Source of the DNA: Acanthochromis polyacanthus
Taxonomy: Eukaryota; Chordata; Actinopteri; Pomacentridae
Direction of reading: 5' to 3'
DNA length: 64,000 nucleotides
Assembly (NCBI RefSeq): GCF_021347895.1
Contig: NC_067117.1
Span: forward strand, 20,764,358 to 20,828,357
Part shown: positions 12,571 through 27,100 of the stretch, one piece after another
How the letters are laid out: each line of letters opens with the position of its first letter
How positions within the stretch are numbered: position 1 is the first letter of the stretch
Notes under the pieces: generated by a model
What the model was told of the DNA's origin: nothing
Databases searched by the model: none
Seen by the model: only the letters and a program-made list of their open reading frames with translations
Translations under genes and position numbers: made by a program

Positions 12571-15052
12571 CCTGTAGCCTATTTGTTTCTCACCCTGCCT
12601 CTGTCCTCTAGTAGTAAAGCCTCTTTATTCTTTATTCGATGTATCGGGTGTGATAATCAAACGCCGTTCAGGGCTTCCAAAAGAATTTCAGAGTCAGTTG
12701 TGATGTTTTGTGTCACAAACAACACATTAAACATTTATACAAACTTAAAATGGAATATTTGACATGTATTAATGTCTCATTTGGGATTTTCTATGCATTC
12801 GTGTGTGCATCTCATTTGTGCAAATCTTTAGTGTGTCAGAGTGTAGTGTATGTACGAGTGCGTGTCACAGGCAAGTGTGAAGCTATAACAGGTTTTGACA
12901 AGGCAAAATCATTTGGGGGTGCAGATGATGTGCTTTTTCTATCCAGTTACGCTGTGACAACAGAATCCTCAACTGTCGATTCCTATTAAAGTGTTCACAG
13001 GAAGCGTAAACCCTGTCTGCTCTCATTCCACATTGATTCTTATCCAGGTAGAGCGCTAGAAAAAGACGGAGGAAATGAGGGGAAAACACTGTTTTATGCA
13101 TTAACTCACTGTGGAAAAAAATAGTTTTCACACTCATTTACTCTAGTCGACAACAAATTCGTACAGGAGGAGAGGAGGGAGAAGAACGAGGGAAAATAAT
13201 AAGATGTGGAATAATAATAGAAAGGAAAACAGAAAGAGCACTACATTTTCATTTTAACCTCTCATTCAAAAGCGCTCCAAAGCCGTCCCACTACTGCCAG
13301 CGTTCAGGCTGCTTGCCAGTGAAAGAAGGAGAAAACAGGAGGAGATAAAGAAGAGGTGGGCTGGTGTGAAATGGATCAAACAATGGATGTGAGAAAAGCA
13401 TTGCTGTTCTCAACCAACTGCAGGCAAATAAGAAAAAGAAGTGGAGGAGGAGTGGGGGTGTGTGATAACTTGCGGCTTTTAAAATGTCTGTGTTTTGTAA
13501 CTAGTTTCTTGACAACAGGTCTTCAGAAAGTTAGAAAAAGTATTTTCAAAGGCAGCTACTGTGGTAGAGAAATTGCGTTTTAATTAGGATGAATCTGCGG
13601 ATGAACGTTCAGACAGAAAAACAGTGAGTGGAGCATTGAAATGAGATCATTTTAACACACATATTATCCCCAAGGTCAGGAATGATTCTCCAAGCTCAAG
13701 GATGCATCTGATTTTCTGTGTCTTGTGTGTGTGTGCCTGTCAATCAGTTCACCGTGTTCATGTTCTGCGTATGCTTGAACGGCGTGTAAAAGCCATGTTG
13801 ATGAAGGAATCGGGGATGATCAGAGGGTTGGACAGAGAGGCTTGCCTCCTTTTGTGATCTCTGTGTGTTTCCCTTTCATCTGCCTTTGTGGAGATGTAGT
13901 GATCTCGGTAGACGCTACTGGGACAGCAGCACCACAGAGCGAGCAGCAGCATATAGAAGCAGGCAGAGAAAGATGGTGACTGCATTTTTCATTCACATGG
14001 TGGCTTTGGGAGGGATTTCAGAGTTAGGATGGAGGAAGCGCTTCATATTTAATCTGTATTGGTTTAGGATGATATTTGTTGTGGGTTGTGAGGGAATTTA
14101 ACGTGTTACTTGTGCCATTCAAATAGATCAGTCACTATCACTGAAATTAAATTCATTTCAGCAGCAAATCAAATGTCTTTAAATACATGTGGCATGTATG
14201 TTGTTCTTCAGAGGAAGTTTTGGCGCAGTGCTTCACCGTCTTGCAAGAATCTGATCATAAGGAAATACTGATAAATGAGGGCGAGTGTCTCATTTGCCAT
14301 AATGCACACTGCAGCCACGTTGTTGTTCTACGAGCCACCTCAGTGCTGCGGTGTAACAGCCAAAGAAAGCACAGCCTGTGCCAATTCATAATTCATCTGG
14401 ATGTTTTTTTCTTCACTATTTATTTTGCTCCTGTCCACTCAAGCTGACTGCAGCGTGCCATTCAATCCCAACCCAAACAACTGGGCCAGGCCGTCCCATT
14501 GTCAGAAAATACTCTTCTCATCCTTGATCTGATGTGAAACAGATTGCCCATTTCTGTTTCTCTGTAAAGATGAGAAGGGATAAAGAAGGAGAGAATGGAA
14601 CAAAAGGAAAGAGATGGGGACGTTTTGCTTTATAGCCCTCTTTACCCTCACACACCGACACTGATCTCTGTGCAATATGTTTCACTTCAAAAGAGAGGTT
14701 TAATGTTTGGCCATATGTCAGGATGAGGAACTACTGGGGGAAGAAAAGAGGAAAAAATACTCACTGAAATGTGCAGACATTAGTGGAGATTAAACCTGAG
14801 GGGAATCCAAGTGGAGTTTAACCATTCATCAATTGATAAACCCTTATCAACACGGCTGTAAACTAACCTGAAAGTTGTTGTCAGACAAGGCTTGAGATGA
14901 CATCAAATCACAGTGCTTTGTGGCTATTTGTAGTATACTGTTGTATCTGACAAAACTGTATCTGACAAATGTCAGGGAATCGTCAAAAAAGCAGTCAGCA
15001 ACATGGAGAGGCCACTGTTAGAGAGGCAGGAACTACACTATAAAACATCCAT

Positions 15053-15699
15053 TTAACTGTCTGAACCCAAACAGTTCATGGGGTTTGCTTTGTTCCCGTC
15101 ACATTTTTTTCTCATTGCAATATGCACCCCCATCAATACCACCATGGCTAGAAGTAGACAGAACTCAAAAATGACACATTTATAATGACAAAAATCATCC
15201 AAAAGAAGTAAATAAAATTTCTTCAGTGTGTAAACACACCAAATTGGAGGCAAACCAATGCTAGGGGGAAAATGATGGCTACATACTACAGATATCGTGC
15301 TGTTTACGTTTTTAATGTGCTTCCATACTTGTCACCTATTTGCACATCCTGCAGGTCAATCCAGTTCAGCCAAAAAGTCTTTGAATTTCTGTCATGTGAT
15401 TGCTGGTCTTTGATTGTTGGTTGCACAAGAAGTAGATTTTTTTATTTGTTTTTTTCAGGAGGTGGTGCAAAAGTTCTAATTTTGCATTTCTACAAAAAAT
15501 AAAAGTCACACGGAATAATGTAATTTTGATGAAAAATCAAGATTTGAAGCCCAGATTTGGTTAAATTTCCTGACAGAACCACAAATCACAGATGAGTAGT
15601 TTAAGAATCAACAAAAAGTTGAAAGTCCGATGTTGGTGATTTTTTAAAGATAACATGCGTTTTGAACCCATCAGTGGGTTTGGGGTTTCAGAGGGTTAC
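15053..15699 (+). mobile_element. TTAA-flanked MITE-like repeat, copy 1
   Basis: It opens TTAActgtctgaaccc and closes gggtttcagaggGTTAC. The ends are inverted repeats (consensus ccctctgaa-ccc) next to TTAA or a one-base decay of it, as for piggyBac-type elements. Internal blocks (gcttccatacttg, cagttcagccaaaaagtc) are shared with the copy at 22919. There is no coding frame. Confidence 0.65.
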
Positions 15700-16007
15700 T
15701 GATAGAAAGGCAACATTTACAGCATCACTGAAACTTGATATGTACCTTCATGTAAAATAAGAAGACATTAAGAATTAAAAAATGAGTGCTCACCTTTAGC
15801 AGAGCAGAATTATTTTTTGCTAGATTCCTTAAGTGAGTTCTGTTACCTTCTACCATGATGACAAAAAATATAGAAATGACTGTTGGGGTTGTAAAACCTG
15901 CCTGTCGTCCTTCGTACAAGATTGTATTTACAACTGAAACCTAAATTATGTGTTTTTTACTTTAAATTCAAATTTTTCCTTTTGAGCTGAAGATTATAGC
16001 ATTATTG

Positions 16008-16184
16008 GTGCGGTGGTTAGCACTTTTGCCTCTCAGCAGGAAGGTTGTGGGTTTAAACATGCTCGATTATTCGTCTCTTTGCCCTGTGATGGACTGACAA
16101 CCGCCTCTCACCTAGTATCAGCTGGAATAGACTCCAGCCCCTCACAACCCTCTGGAGGATAAAGCAGGTATCACTAATGTATGG
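16008..16184 (+). repeat. Fish SINE-like repeat, internally deleted
   Basis: Starts tgcggtggttagcacttttg, cctctcagcaggaaggttgtgg, then jumps to gccctgtgatggactg and ends ctggaatagactccagcccc and ggataaagcaggta. Order and wording follow the common fish 'gtggttagcactgtcgcctcacagc' repeat with its middle missing. Confidence 0.8.
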
Positions 16185-19100
16185 ATGGTGAAAGACACAA
16201 AAAGTCCTGATAGGCTGCATTAAGATAGCTTAACTGACGTTACGGTAATCCAGTATTGGTCAAAGAAAGCAGATTCACTAGCTTAATCGGCTTTTATTTG
16301 CTTTCATGACTCATAACTGCATAGATGCAGCATGTCAACAGCATTGGATAACTTAATAAACAAAAAAAAACTTGCGTCACAAGCCTAATGTAGTTGTCAG
16401 TACAATTTTGCGGGGTAAAAATACTTTTAATCATGCACATATTAAGAACTGTGGCTACAGGAACACGATTTTATCTGCGCCTCATGTCCTATTCTGCACC
16501 ACTGAATAGGAGATGAGCCAGCATGTTGTTGGAATTGGGTACATTTGGTAGTCGCAGCTTTAATGTTATGTGCAAAAAAAACTGTTCCTCAAGCTCGGGT
16601 TTCTAAGCGACGCTGGCCGGAAAACATGCGGTTCCCAGACTGGCCTGTACACTTGCAAAAAGAATCACTGAGGAACATAACATGGTCCTGAAAAACACAT
16701 CCTGAGCCATGACAAAAAGAATAACTTTCCTCTTTGCACACACTGATTCCAGCTGCAGTATTCACATCACAGCATTTAATTGTGGTGGAAGGATGCGAGC
16801 TGCCTTTTTTCTTCAGTCATTGTAAAATACTTCTGTGGCTCAAGAGGTTGCAAAAGTCAATACAATGAAAACTTCACATGTACTGTTGGAGATCTAATGG
16901 GAATGTTAGGGGGTCTTTTGTGGGTTTACAATAATTCCAACTGTGAATTATTGTAAAATCAATGCTTTTAAAATAGGTTGTCCTCTTTGTGACCAGTGGT
17001 AAAATCTATTACATGCCTGCTAAATGTTTCTAGTGTTTCAGCTAATCTCGCCACCGAGGATGTTTTTCTCCCTACATGCAAGAGTCGAGTTTCCCAAAAG
17101 CATCTCGGGGTTATAACCATATTTGTTCAGCTAATGTTTCCATTGGCGTGTTTCCATCCCAAGATGAGTGTTGTGCATGCTGAGATACTTTAGACAGCAG
17201 GTCCAGCTCGAGTGCCAGTGGTTCATTTGACATGAATACCAGCCTTTTGGTATTGCTCCTGCAGAGAATCTCCGCATTTGGCACAGCTCCTCTTTTCAGA
17301 TACTCGCTTTCACATACAGTACACCTAAGGAGCAGAAAATATATGTATGAACAGGGCGCACAAAAAAAAGCCAAAAATCTCAACCTTCAAATGGGTCGGA
17401 GTGAGAATTAAAGCAATTGCAATGCAAAAAGAAAAAGGCTTTCAGTTCCAGAATGTAAAATAGAGCAAGTTTTGACAATAGTAGTGGAGGAATATTATGA
17501 GCAGCCTTCCTTGCTTCCCTGGGAGAGTTTCATGGAGTGCTTTCTCACTGTGATAATGAAATGACCTGGCCTGCACTGCTCTACTCTCTCTCAAAAACAC
17601 ATCTGCTAGACGAGGGTGAAAATGAGAAAATCCTACCTCCTCTCCCGAGTTTCGTAAAGCATACTTTCAATATTCTTTTTCACAGAGAATGATGGGAATG
17701 TGAGTGACTGTGGACTTTTGTGTCCTTGTGAGTGTTGTGTGTTCCCGTAGCCGTGCGCATATGCATCACTTTGTGTCCGTGTGTGTCTGTGGATGCTCTC
17801 ACTGCCTTGAGCAACTTGTAATAAACTGTATTTGAAGCACATTTGACATAACAAGGTACTATACAGAAATTCAGCGGATAGAAGTCCCATAGAGTTGTCA
17901 TCGTAACATGGTTTCTGTAACTTCATTTTTGCGGCTGGCACGCAGTGAAATCAATACAGTAAGCAGCAAAACTCAGATCAAGGACTTCACTTTTGTCCCA
18001 TTTCAAGGTAGAATCCAATAAGGCAAACTACAGTCCCACACTGTTTGGAGCTAATCTTGTGGGCCTTGCTAGACATTCAGGCCGTACCAGACTGATTCAG
18101 AAGAATGACTCACCAGTTTGGTACAGCACAGACTGCATGCAGACCATGTATTCCCTCAGCTTCTAGTTAACAGGGAATCTATGGCAGCACTGAGGCAGAG
18201 CGCTGTCATTGAGTTACATAATCAACAGAGGAGTGTGGCAAGAGTGTGTGTGCGAGTGTGTGTGTGCGCCCTCGTGCATTTGTGTAGCTGCAATTCTTCT
18301 TGAGCTGTCGATCATGTGGTACACCAAGGCCACTCTAACACAAGGCTGCTGAGGTGGACTTTCAGCAACAATGGAGCTTAGCGTGTGTGTGTGTCCATGT
18401 GTGGACTTTGCTAGTATTTTTTAAAGGCATATGCGTGGATGAATAGGCGGCCGCGTTTACAAGGCTGAGGGGAAAAAGTTAGCTACAAGCAAAGTAGGTG
18501 TGCATGCTGCGAGATGCGCCAATTTAGGTCCTCCACATGTTAACTCACAAGGCCACATTTCCATATCTAGTGTGTGTGTGTGTGTGTGCTTATTTGTATC
18601 CTGTAGTATCTCTCTATGCATGCTTGGATGCGTAGACCTATTTGTGATGTGTATGAGCCAAGCCTGTGTGCATAAGTATGCATGTCTAGTCATGTAAGCT
18701 TACCTACTTAGGCATGTTTGTGTGTGCATATGTTTAGAGTTTAGATATGTATGTATCACAGTGGCTTTTGTGTAAATGCTTTGGTTTTTTTTTCCATCCA
18801 TACCAGCAATAGGCTAAGGAGAGCTTCTCCTGCTCAATGCTGCCATCTGGCTTCGACTAGCCCCACCACAGACATCCTAGGGGAGCTATCGGTGCGAGTC
18901 AGCGTCTGGTTTTAACAACTGTTTTGGGATCAGTTGTCCAGTGGGCTGGTGCTAACTCACCCTATTATGAGCAGGATGATAAAACTGACCTTGAAGCAGT
19001 TTATGGGGCTGGGATAATGGAAACCACTGATAGAGAGCCCATGAAACTGCACTCAGCTTTCAGTGACAAAAGAAAATAATGTTTTAACCACTTAACATTA

Positions 19101-21113
19101 TTTTGAACGGTATCTAAAAATTTATGAGCGGACGTTTTGCGTGCGGGTGCTCAGCTAGCAATGACGAATTAGGAGGTTCACTGATTATGAATCTGCATGT
19201 TAAGAATGAAGATTTACAGTTTCAATAAAAAGTGAAAATGGCATTCGTGCATATTATATTTGATATATAGAGAGGATACGAAAACTATCAGGAGGAAGAG
19301 AGCAGAAATAGAGGAAGATATTGTTATTTTGACTTTTGTGCCTCTTCACCTCCAGTCATTTTTGTACAGTCCCTAAAATGATGAGTGAAACTAAAACCAA
19401 GAAAATTAAATACAACCTCAGTGGATCACATGCAGGTTAAGACCAGTTCTTGCATAGAAAACCAGTGGAGGTGGAACACAATTAGGTCAGATTGAGGCCA
19501 GACCATTTGTATGGGTCACAGTAAAAGTGCTCATATGTATGCAGGCTTATAGCCCCCCTGGGAGCAGTGGGCTGACCTTGTCCCATACTCTGATCTATGT
19601 CCTCATCTCCCCCTATGTCCTCTTTTCCTCATTCCTCCTCCCGTCTTTCCTCCCCCACTTCCTTTTTTATCACCACATTTCTCTCTGCTTAAACACCTCC
19701 CCTCCTTTTTTTTTTTAAATCATTTTCTGTTACTTTCACTTTTCTCTCACCATGTTTAGTTTCCTGTGATCACTTGGTTTCCTATCTAACACTCTTTTTT
19801 TAAATTCACACACTCTCACTTTTTACTCATTTTTAACTCCCGCTCTTATTCCATTCCCCATTTTCTTTATCCCCTCTCGTCCTTTTTCCATATCAACAGC
19901 CAGTCTGATAAATAATGCATCACAGCACATTAAAAACATTAGTAGAGTTCTCTTGGCTGTCAAAGAGAGGGAGGAGACGAGGGAGAGGAAGGAATGGGTA
20001 ACTCCATTTTAAATAAGTGTTGTGGAGAATGATGTGATTTAATATTAGCAGCGGAAATGTGCCAGAAGAAGGGTGAAGGTCCGAGCTTTAATTGTGTTTG
20101 CGTCGCGTCCTTGTGTCCTCACGCTCAGGGGTTTTTTTTTTCTTCTTGCCTTTGGTGAAACATCTGAAAGCTTGCAGATTCATAAAGATGACTGTATCAG
20201 CAAACTCAAAAGGAAAGATTTAATGACATTTTGCAAAACACTGATTCTGCATCACACAGAAACCTTGACCTTTTCCCCTCTCCCTCTCATCCTTCACTTT
20301 CTCCATCCTATTCCTCGCCTCTCCTCCTTTCCTTCTATTCCTCCTGGCAGCGTGGCGATTGGCATTATTAAAAATTGATTGGCGGCGAGCGTTTAGCAGG
20401 GTGGTGAGGCGGAGAGGGAAATTTTGACAGGCAGGAGTGAAATGAAAGGAGGGCCTCTGTGGACACAGTGTGGAAAGGTCTCACTGGGGGACAGAATGTG
20501 TGTGTGTGAACAAGCTCGTGTGTGCGTCTGAGAGTAGATTGTGCAATTCGTAGTGAGGCTGAGGTGCTGGGAAACTTACGCAAGATACTGTGTTTATACC
20601 TTCTGTGTGCCGATGTATGTGAGTGTGTGTACATCCACAACAATATATCTGAACACACACACACACACGCGCTAAACCATGACGGCACACGAGCGCCCAG
20701 CAGCCGACACAGAGATGATACAAAGCCACAGTATCTCTGCTGACCCACAGTTACCTCTCCGCCATCCTCCCTCCATCCCTCTTTCTATCGTTCCCTTCAT
20801 CCCTCTGCTTATCCCCCCTTTCCAACCCTTCTCTCTCCTTTCATCTCAGATCAAATAATATTTCCAACCCATATTCCCAACCAGCTATTCCCCCAATGGC
20901 TATAAGTGCTACAGCTTTGGAGATTTTCAATACACTTTACCCGCAATTTGGCTGAGTGATTCTAAAAAAGTTTTTTTTTTTTGTTTGTTTTTTTGAGGGG
21001 GAGGAGGGTAAAAGCGTGTGGCGTTACATGATGCTAACTGGTGCCTTTGTCTCTTGTCTTGTTCTTTCTTCTTCTATTATTTGTCCCCTCTTTGCTCTTT
21101 CTCTCTGTCACAG

Positions 21114-21162
21114 ATGAACAGACCGATCCAGGTGAAGCCAGCAGACAGTGAGAGTCGAGGAG
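21114..21162 (+). CDS. celf4: celf4 coding exon, 49 bp (linker between RRM1 and RRM2)
   Basis: Acceptor ctgtcacag, donor gtactg. It encodes [16 protein letters not shown] and ends after the first base of a codon, which the next exon completes as Glu. The 49-bp size and the peptide are typical of the CELF exon after RRM1. This is an internal exon although its first codon is ATG. Confidence 0.92.
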
Positions 21163-24100
21163 GTACTGTACGCCCTTCTTTACTGCTCCCCTCCTCCCTT
21201 CCCTCTTCTCCCTTTCTTTGTTCTGCCCCTACAAACATGCTGCCTGTGTGTATCAGCCTCACCATTATCTGTCCCATTAGACGATGCCCTGTACCTCGAC
21301 GCAGGCTGACAGCACGGCCTGGCCGGACCCTCCACTATTCAGAACACATTATGTAAACATGGCTCTTCCTGGCCAGCATAGCCTCTAGCTCCTTTCTTGG
21401 AGTTTCATCATATGCGCTGATGCATGTACATACACAGAAACGCGCATGTCTTGTCATGCTTTGAGGGGAAACAGGTAGCTTCGTTTGACAAATTCCCTTA
21501 AAAACCCGTCTGCAACGAGGCAAACTTTATTCGAGTCGTGTCAAAAGTTTGTGGTGGCAAAAAGAAATGCAGATTATGTGTGAATGTAAGCGAACATCTC
21601 GTCTGGTATTTTTTGTGCGTCATGCTTTATTGACAGCTAAGACTGCTTAAAGTGAATTTTCGATGTCTAGACATGTAGTGACCTGCTCCTGACATCAATC
21701 AATGGACTGTACAAGAGAAGATTGATGTAGTTTGACCATTTTTGGCTGGAGTCTTTCAAACTTTGCAGTTGTTAATATAATTGGCACCAGAGCGATTTTC
21801 CTGCCACAAGAAAGACAGAAAGAGAGAGAGAGGAAGGGGAGAGGAAAAAAGAGAAGAAATAGAGCATGCAAGGAGTTGAAGGTTGATAAGCAGGAGAAGA
21901 AGCATAAGGACTAAGAAAGGTGTTAGCCTGTAAAGAAATAAAAAAAAAAAAAACCTGAAAGGAAAGGAAGAGAGATTGTGCAACATCCTCTTCTATTTAG
22001 TTTGCTGGTTCTCTGAGTATGATTGATGGAGCGGGAGGGAAGAGAGGCAAGCACCAAGCGTGAGGAAGCAAAGTGAGGGCAGTGCGAGACGGCCATACTT
22101 CTGTCTGTGCTTGGGCTCTGTCTTTCTCTCAATGTATGTCATCTCTCTCTCTCATCTATTTCCCCACACTTCTATTTTTCCAATACTATTTTCTTTCCTT
22201 CTCAGTCCCTCATTTTTTCACACATTGCAGCAAAACTACTCGCAGTAATAATGGGGTGTTGCATTTCTAATTACAATGGCGGAAGAAGAACTCATATCTT
22301 TTACTTAAATAATAGCAAACAACAGTCCAGGAAAAATACGTAAACATTACCAGCAGCATGCATTTCTGGTATCAAAAGCAAAAAATACTCCTACTGCAGA
22401 AAAATGTCCACTGTGACGGTTTCATTATCTCATAGTGTATTAATAGAATGCTGATACTGATGCATCAGTGCAAGTGGCATTTTCCTTATGTAGCCGGTCC
22501 AGATGGAGCTATATTTTAATATTTTATATACAGTCACTTATGTAATCCAGTTATTCCCAATTTACGAATGGGTGACAAAATAAATCTGAGCAGAGACACT
22601 CTGACTAATGGGGAACCTTTTTTGGGTGAAATAATGATTAATTTTACCTCTTTGGGATTACTTATATGAAAATGAATAAGTGACTCTTCAGTGGAACTGC
22701 TAATAGACTTCTGAAACATGGCAGGGAATCCCGACTAGGCACTGCTTATTGTAAAGGTTTGGAGCCACTGATTTAATGCTCCGTATTTTAAAGGCTTATA
22801 ATGTGTCGACTAACTGTGTCTTTCCAATAATAATAGATGTTTCAGAGTAAAAAGTTCAACATTTCATCTCTGAAATGAGCTGAAAAGTATTGAGCAGCAC
22901 AAATGCAAAACACTCAAGTTAACCTATGGAAGCCCAGCAGTTTGTGGGTGTTTTTTGTTGGTTCTATCACATTTTTCCTCACCGTGGGCTCTGATTTTTT
23001 TTTTTTACTAATGTAAAGTCCAGCACCTCTGTGAAGAAAGTACAACCAAGGCTGAAAGCAGAGAGAACTTAAAATGTTGTCTGTGCAGTATGACAAAGTT
23101 ATCATGCCATAAAGCAATAACAAAAGGAAAAAACTGAAGCTGAATTACTTTTGTCTTATTTATTTTCAAATATTGTAATTTTAAAAAATGAAATTGATAA
23201 GTTAAACATTTTTCCAAGTGCCCACAGACAATACGAATACTAAAATAAGGTGGCTCTACATGTTCTAGATATTTTACATTTTACATTGTTCATTTGCTTC
23301 CATACTTGCCTGCTGCCTGCTCGGTGTAAACACTGCCTGCAGTTCAGGCCAGTTCAGTCAAAAAGTCCCTGAATTTATGTCACGAAACTGTTAGTTGTAG
23401 TTGAGTCAATAATGGCTCAATGATTGTTGTACTGACAGCAGAGTTTTCTTCATTTTTGACAGAATCTCACAGAGGAAAATGTTTAACCTTGGCAAATTCT
23501 TTAATAAGACATATAGAACAAAGTGATTTGGGTGAAATATCATGATCTTACAATTAGATTTTGTACATATTGGCAATGGAACTGTAGACCACACATGAGT
23601 AGTTCAAGGACTGAAAGTTAAAAATCTGACTATTTTTTCTGTTTTCACAGTTTCAAGCTCTGGTGGTGTAATTTGGGCAGTTTTTAGAAGACAACACACC
23701 TTTTAAGCCTGTTAGTGGATTTTGGTGTTCAGAGGGTTAATGTACCCCTAAAATTTAAGAATAGCATTTAAGCAAATAAATACTTAGCTACACTCCACCG
23801 CTGGTGAATTGATGTCAGTGAAGAAGGATCTATGCAACTGATGATGCCCTAAAATGGAAAGCATGGCAAAAATCAACAATGAAAGTAGAAAATATTACTT
23901 TTAATATAGAATTTCTGTGTGTAGCCAACTAAATATTACTGTAGAGGGAGATGAGGGAGCCATTGTAATGTACCGTCTGTGTGTGTGAGCTGGAGAGAGA
24001 GTTTTGCATCGCTGTTGAGACTCTGGTGTGTATTGATTTGCTCTCTAGCTGAATATGAGTGTGTTTGTGCATGTGTGTGTTAAGTCATTCCCCAAAGAAA

Positions 24101-27100
24101 GATGTAATGTTTATTGGTGGCTTCCCTGGAGAACTGTGTGCTTTGGCCACCAGCGAGGTGTGTACTGTGAATGTGTCTGTGTAGAAGAAGTTGCGTGTGT
24201 GTGTCGGGGGGGGGGGCAAACATTTCCAGATTTGTGTGTGCATGTCCGGGCATATGTGTGTGTCCTGCACCTCTGATGTGCGCTACACTCTTGTAAACAC
24301 TCACCACCCTGTCCCAGCCCACCTCCTCCCCCGGTGCAAGGCCAGAGCGCAGATTAGTCTTGTTGACTCGGCAAGGACACCCTGTCAGGCGCAGGCAGCG
24401 GGGAACGGACCCCAAGCACGCATGCATGCACACACTCACGGATACCAGCACCTACACACACATTAATTTGCAGAGCACATTCAAGAGGCAATCGCACTGA
24501 GGCTCATTAATTTCCAAACATATACATCCGTCTCCACAAAGCTCAGATTCTACGTAACGCAAGAACAGACGACAGCCCCGAACACTGACGCATCTGCTAC
24601 TGTTGGCACTAACACACTTTCACCGTCTGCTTCGCAATTCCCCTCAAACATTCATTCGGTGACGCAAGCACACTGTCATGGCCTGACACATGCACTGAAC
24701 TGATGCTGGACATCAGTCTGAATGTACGATTTCAAATTCATCCATTCATTTCCCAGTTGTTCTTGATAGAATATATGTTTGTTTGTTGAAAAACAGGGAG
24801 AAACAAATATATTTGCTTTGGATTACTTGAATTCCTAAGGGGCTGTTTAACCAAATGTTAAAAAATGGCTATTTTAAGGCAGAAGAGGGCAGCAGTTGCT
24901 ATGTGCAAAACCGAGTGGTTGCTATGTGTTCATAATGAGAAACAGACCAATGAGTGTGTTCATTGGTGGTGTGTGAAGTGATAGAATGAACAAGTTAGTC
25001 TCTTAATGTTTATCTGATGTTTTGAAAGTGAGATGTTGAGAAAAATGTGTACAGCTGTCACAGAACAAGTTATCCTCCCTTTCAACTCCACATTCATGTA
25101 ACTGTCTGCTGAATTCCTCATAATCTTTGATTTATGCACATACTTGTTGTTTCTATGTTTCTGATGCACATTTAATAGTAAAACCGACAACAAATGTGTT
25201 ATTCTGTGTAACCCAGTTCCCCGGAAAGACTGTGAAACTGAACTTAGTTAAAGTTTAATCATGTTGTGACCCGAGGACAGGCACAGCAACGCATCTGTCT
25301 CGTCTCATTTCTGACACCTGTGGCAGCACAATTCCTATATGGAGTAGTTTTGACGGATTCAGTGGAGAAAAAAAGTCAGATAAGGGTGACAAGTCAGACT
25401 CATGGAATGTCACACACGTCATTGTTAATTTCTGTCACATCACGTCATTTCATGGCCAACAAAAACATACCAGGGCGCTGCTACCAGGATACTCCACACA
25501 TTATTTACATGTATATTTATGTAAATATAAAATATGATACAAAACGAAGAAGAGACTTGCCTATTGCAAACACACTTTTTAACATTCAACAGGGAGAATA
25601 TTTTATTCTCCTCTCATGATTGAGTATGTTATGGTTGTCAGGTGAAATCATCAGGAAGATTTTTCATTTACTGACAACACACTACCTTACTGCAGATCCC
25701 ACTACCTTCTGCTATGATAAGAAAAAAAAGACTAGTCTAGTGATGGAATTACAGGTGTGGTTGGCTGACATCAATAAATAAGCAGAAACATTAGACTCTC
25801 TTTTTAATTTAATGACTTACAATGTTAAAGCAGGGGCAGAAATGGAAACAGGGATGCTGTACACTGCCTGTTTTTTTTCGCAGTAAAGCAGTTCAGATGC
25901 TACAGGTGAATCCCCAAAATAAATGAATAGCCTCTCATCTAACCGTGAAGCTACGATACAACTATAAACCAAATCAGCCTGGTGTCTGAGTCTGAATGTA
26001 AGTGAGATAATACCAGCAACAACATTTATCACAAAGGGATTAAGAACGTGGTTATAAACAAATATTCAAAACAGACAGGAGTTCCAACAAGCAGCATTGA
26101 ATATGATGTGAGAGAGGGCTGTTGTTAGTATTAGACAAACTCATGCATGATGCCAACCAAACTCCTACAGGACAGGAACTGCATATTAAAGGGTTTTCTT
26201 TCCTTGATGATCATCTACTGCAAATTTGTAATAGGCATCTGGTTGAATAGTACTAAAAAATTTCAAGCTTGATATGCAGAAACTGATGTGTATCTCAAGA
26301 AAAATACATACCAAGAATATCGTATTTTGCTAAAAAGTGAAATAATTTAAATGAACACTACAGACATTGCTTGACTTAACATCAGTGAAATCTGATGCTG
26401 AATCTAACACATTTTGAATTTAATAAATGCATTAGCATCTTCTAGTGACGTATTTTGAACTCTTTGTTATTCTATTGGAACTGCAGGGCTTATTTCTATT
26501 TTTCACCAGTACACACTTTATAGCCTCAACCAAATTACCTTTGCATCTTAATGACATTTAATGTTGCGTTTTCTGAAAATTATGGCCGTGTAACACAAGT
26601 GCATTATTGCCAGTTTGAAAATTGGTACATTCCATGCCATCACCAAACCTCTCTGATAGTTTTTGCACACTTTTCTAAGTCTTAGCAAAACTGCTGCTAC
26701 TTCAGTGAATCTAAGCGTGTCTTTAGGAAGAATATCAAAAGGCATCTCTGATCCCCTGATCGTGACCTATTCCTTTTCCTTTTAGAAGACAGAAAGCTCT
26801 TTGTGGGCATGCTCAACAAGCAGCAGTCAGAAGATGATGTGCGGCGCCTTTTTGAGTCCTTCGGCAGCATCGAGGAATGCACCATCCTCAGAGGTCCCGA
26901 TGGAAACAGCAAAGGTGAGTTTATAGCTGTTTATGACTTTGAGCCAGCAGACTTTTTCACAGGCTGCTGCACAGAAATGATTTGGCCTTTCAAAGTTGGT
27001 GACTTTGCAAAGTTCTCCTTAAACACTCCATGATGAGTGATGTCAAAGCAGGCAATTTCACAATCATCGAAGGAGTCTTTACATAAGAATACTGTAGATT

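Larger units (their letters stand above)
1..21113. other. celf4: Long non-coding stretch, probably a 5' intron of celf4
   Basis: No exon of RRM1 and no other convincing coding exon was found here on either strand. All open frames are short and show neither domain nor splice support. Because the next feature (21114) is an internal celf4 exon preceded by a good acceptor, this stretch is inferred to be intron, with the first exons upstream of the window. It contains fish repeat remnants at 6310-7390, 8593-8740, 10650-10830 and 16008-16184, a TTAA-flanked element at 15053-15699, and a (GT)n tract at 12483-12560. Pyrimidine-rich runs lie near 12000-12120, 19570-19880, 20265-20345 and 20755-20850. 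Several unique, moderately GC-rich patches (for example 2200-2460, 2740-3060, 4860-5110) could be regulatory, but only alignment would show it. Confidence 0.6.

Noticed and set aside
12439..12762. 107-codon frame with a Cys-Val run
   Set aside because: Translation of the (GT)n microsatellite.
16008..16184. Possible tRNA gene (tRNA-like start)
   Set aside because: The gtggttagcac...gggttt pattern is that of a SINE-like fish repeat; no full cloverleaf is present.
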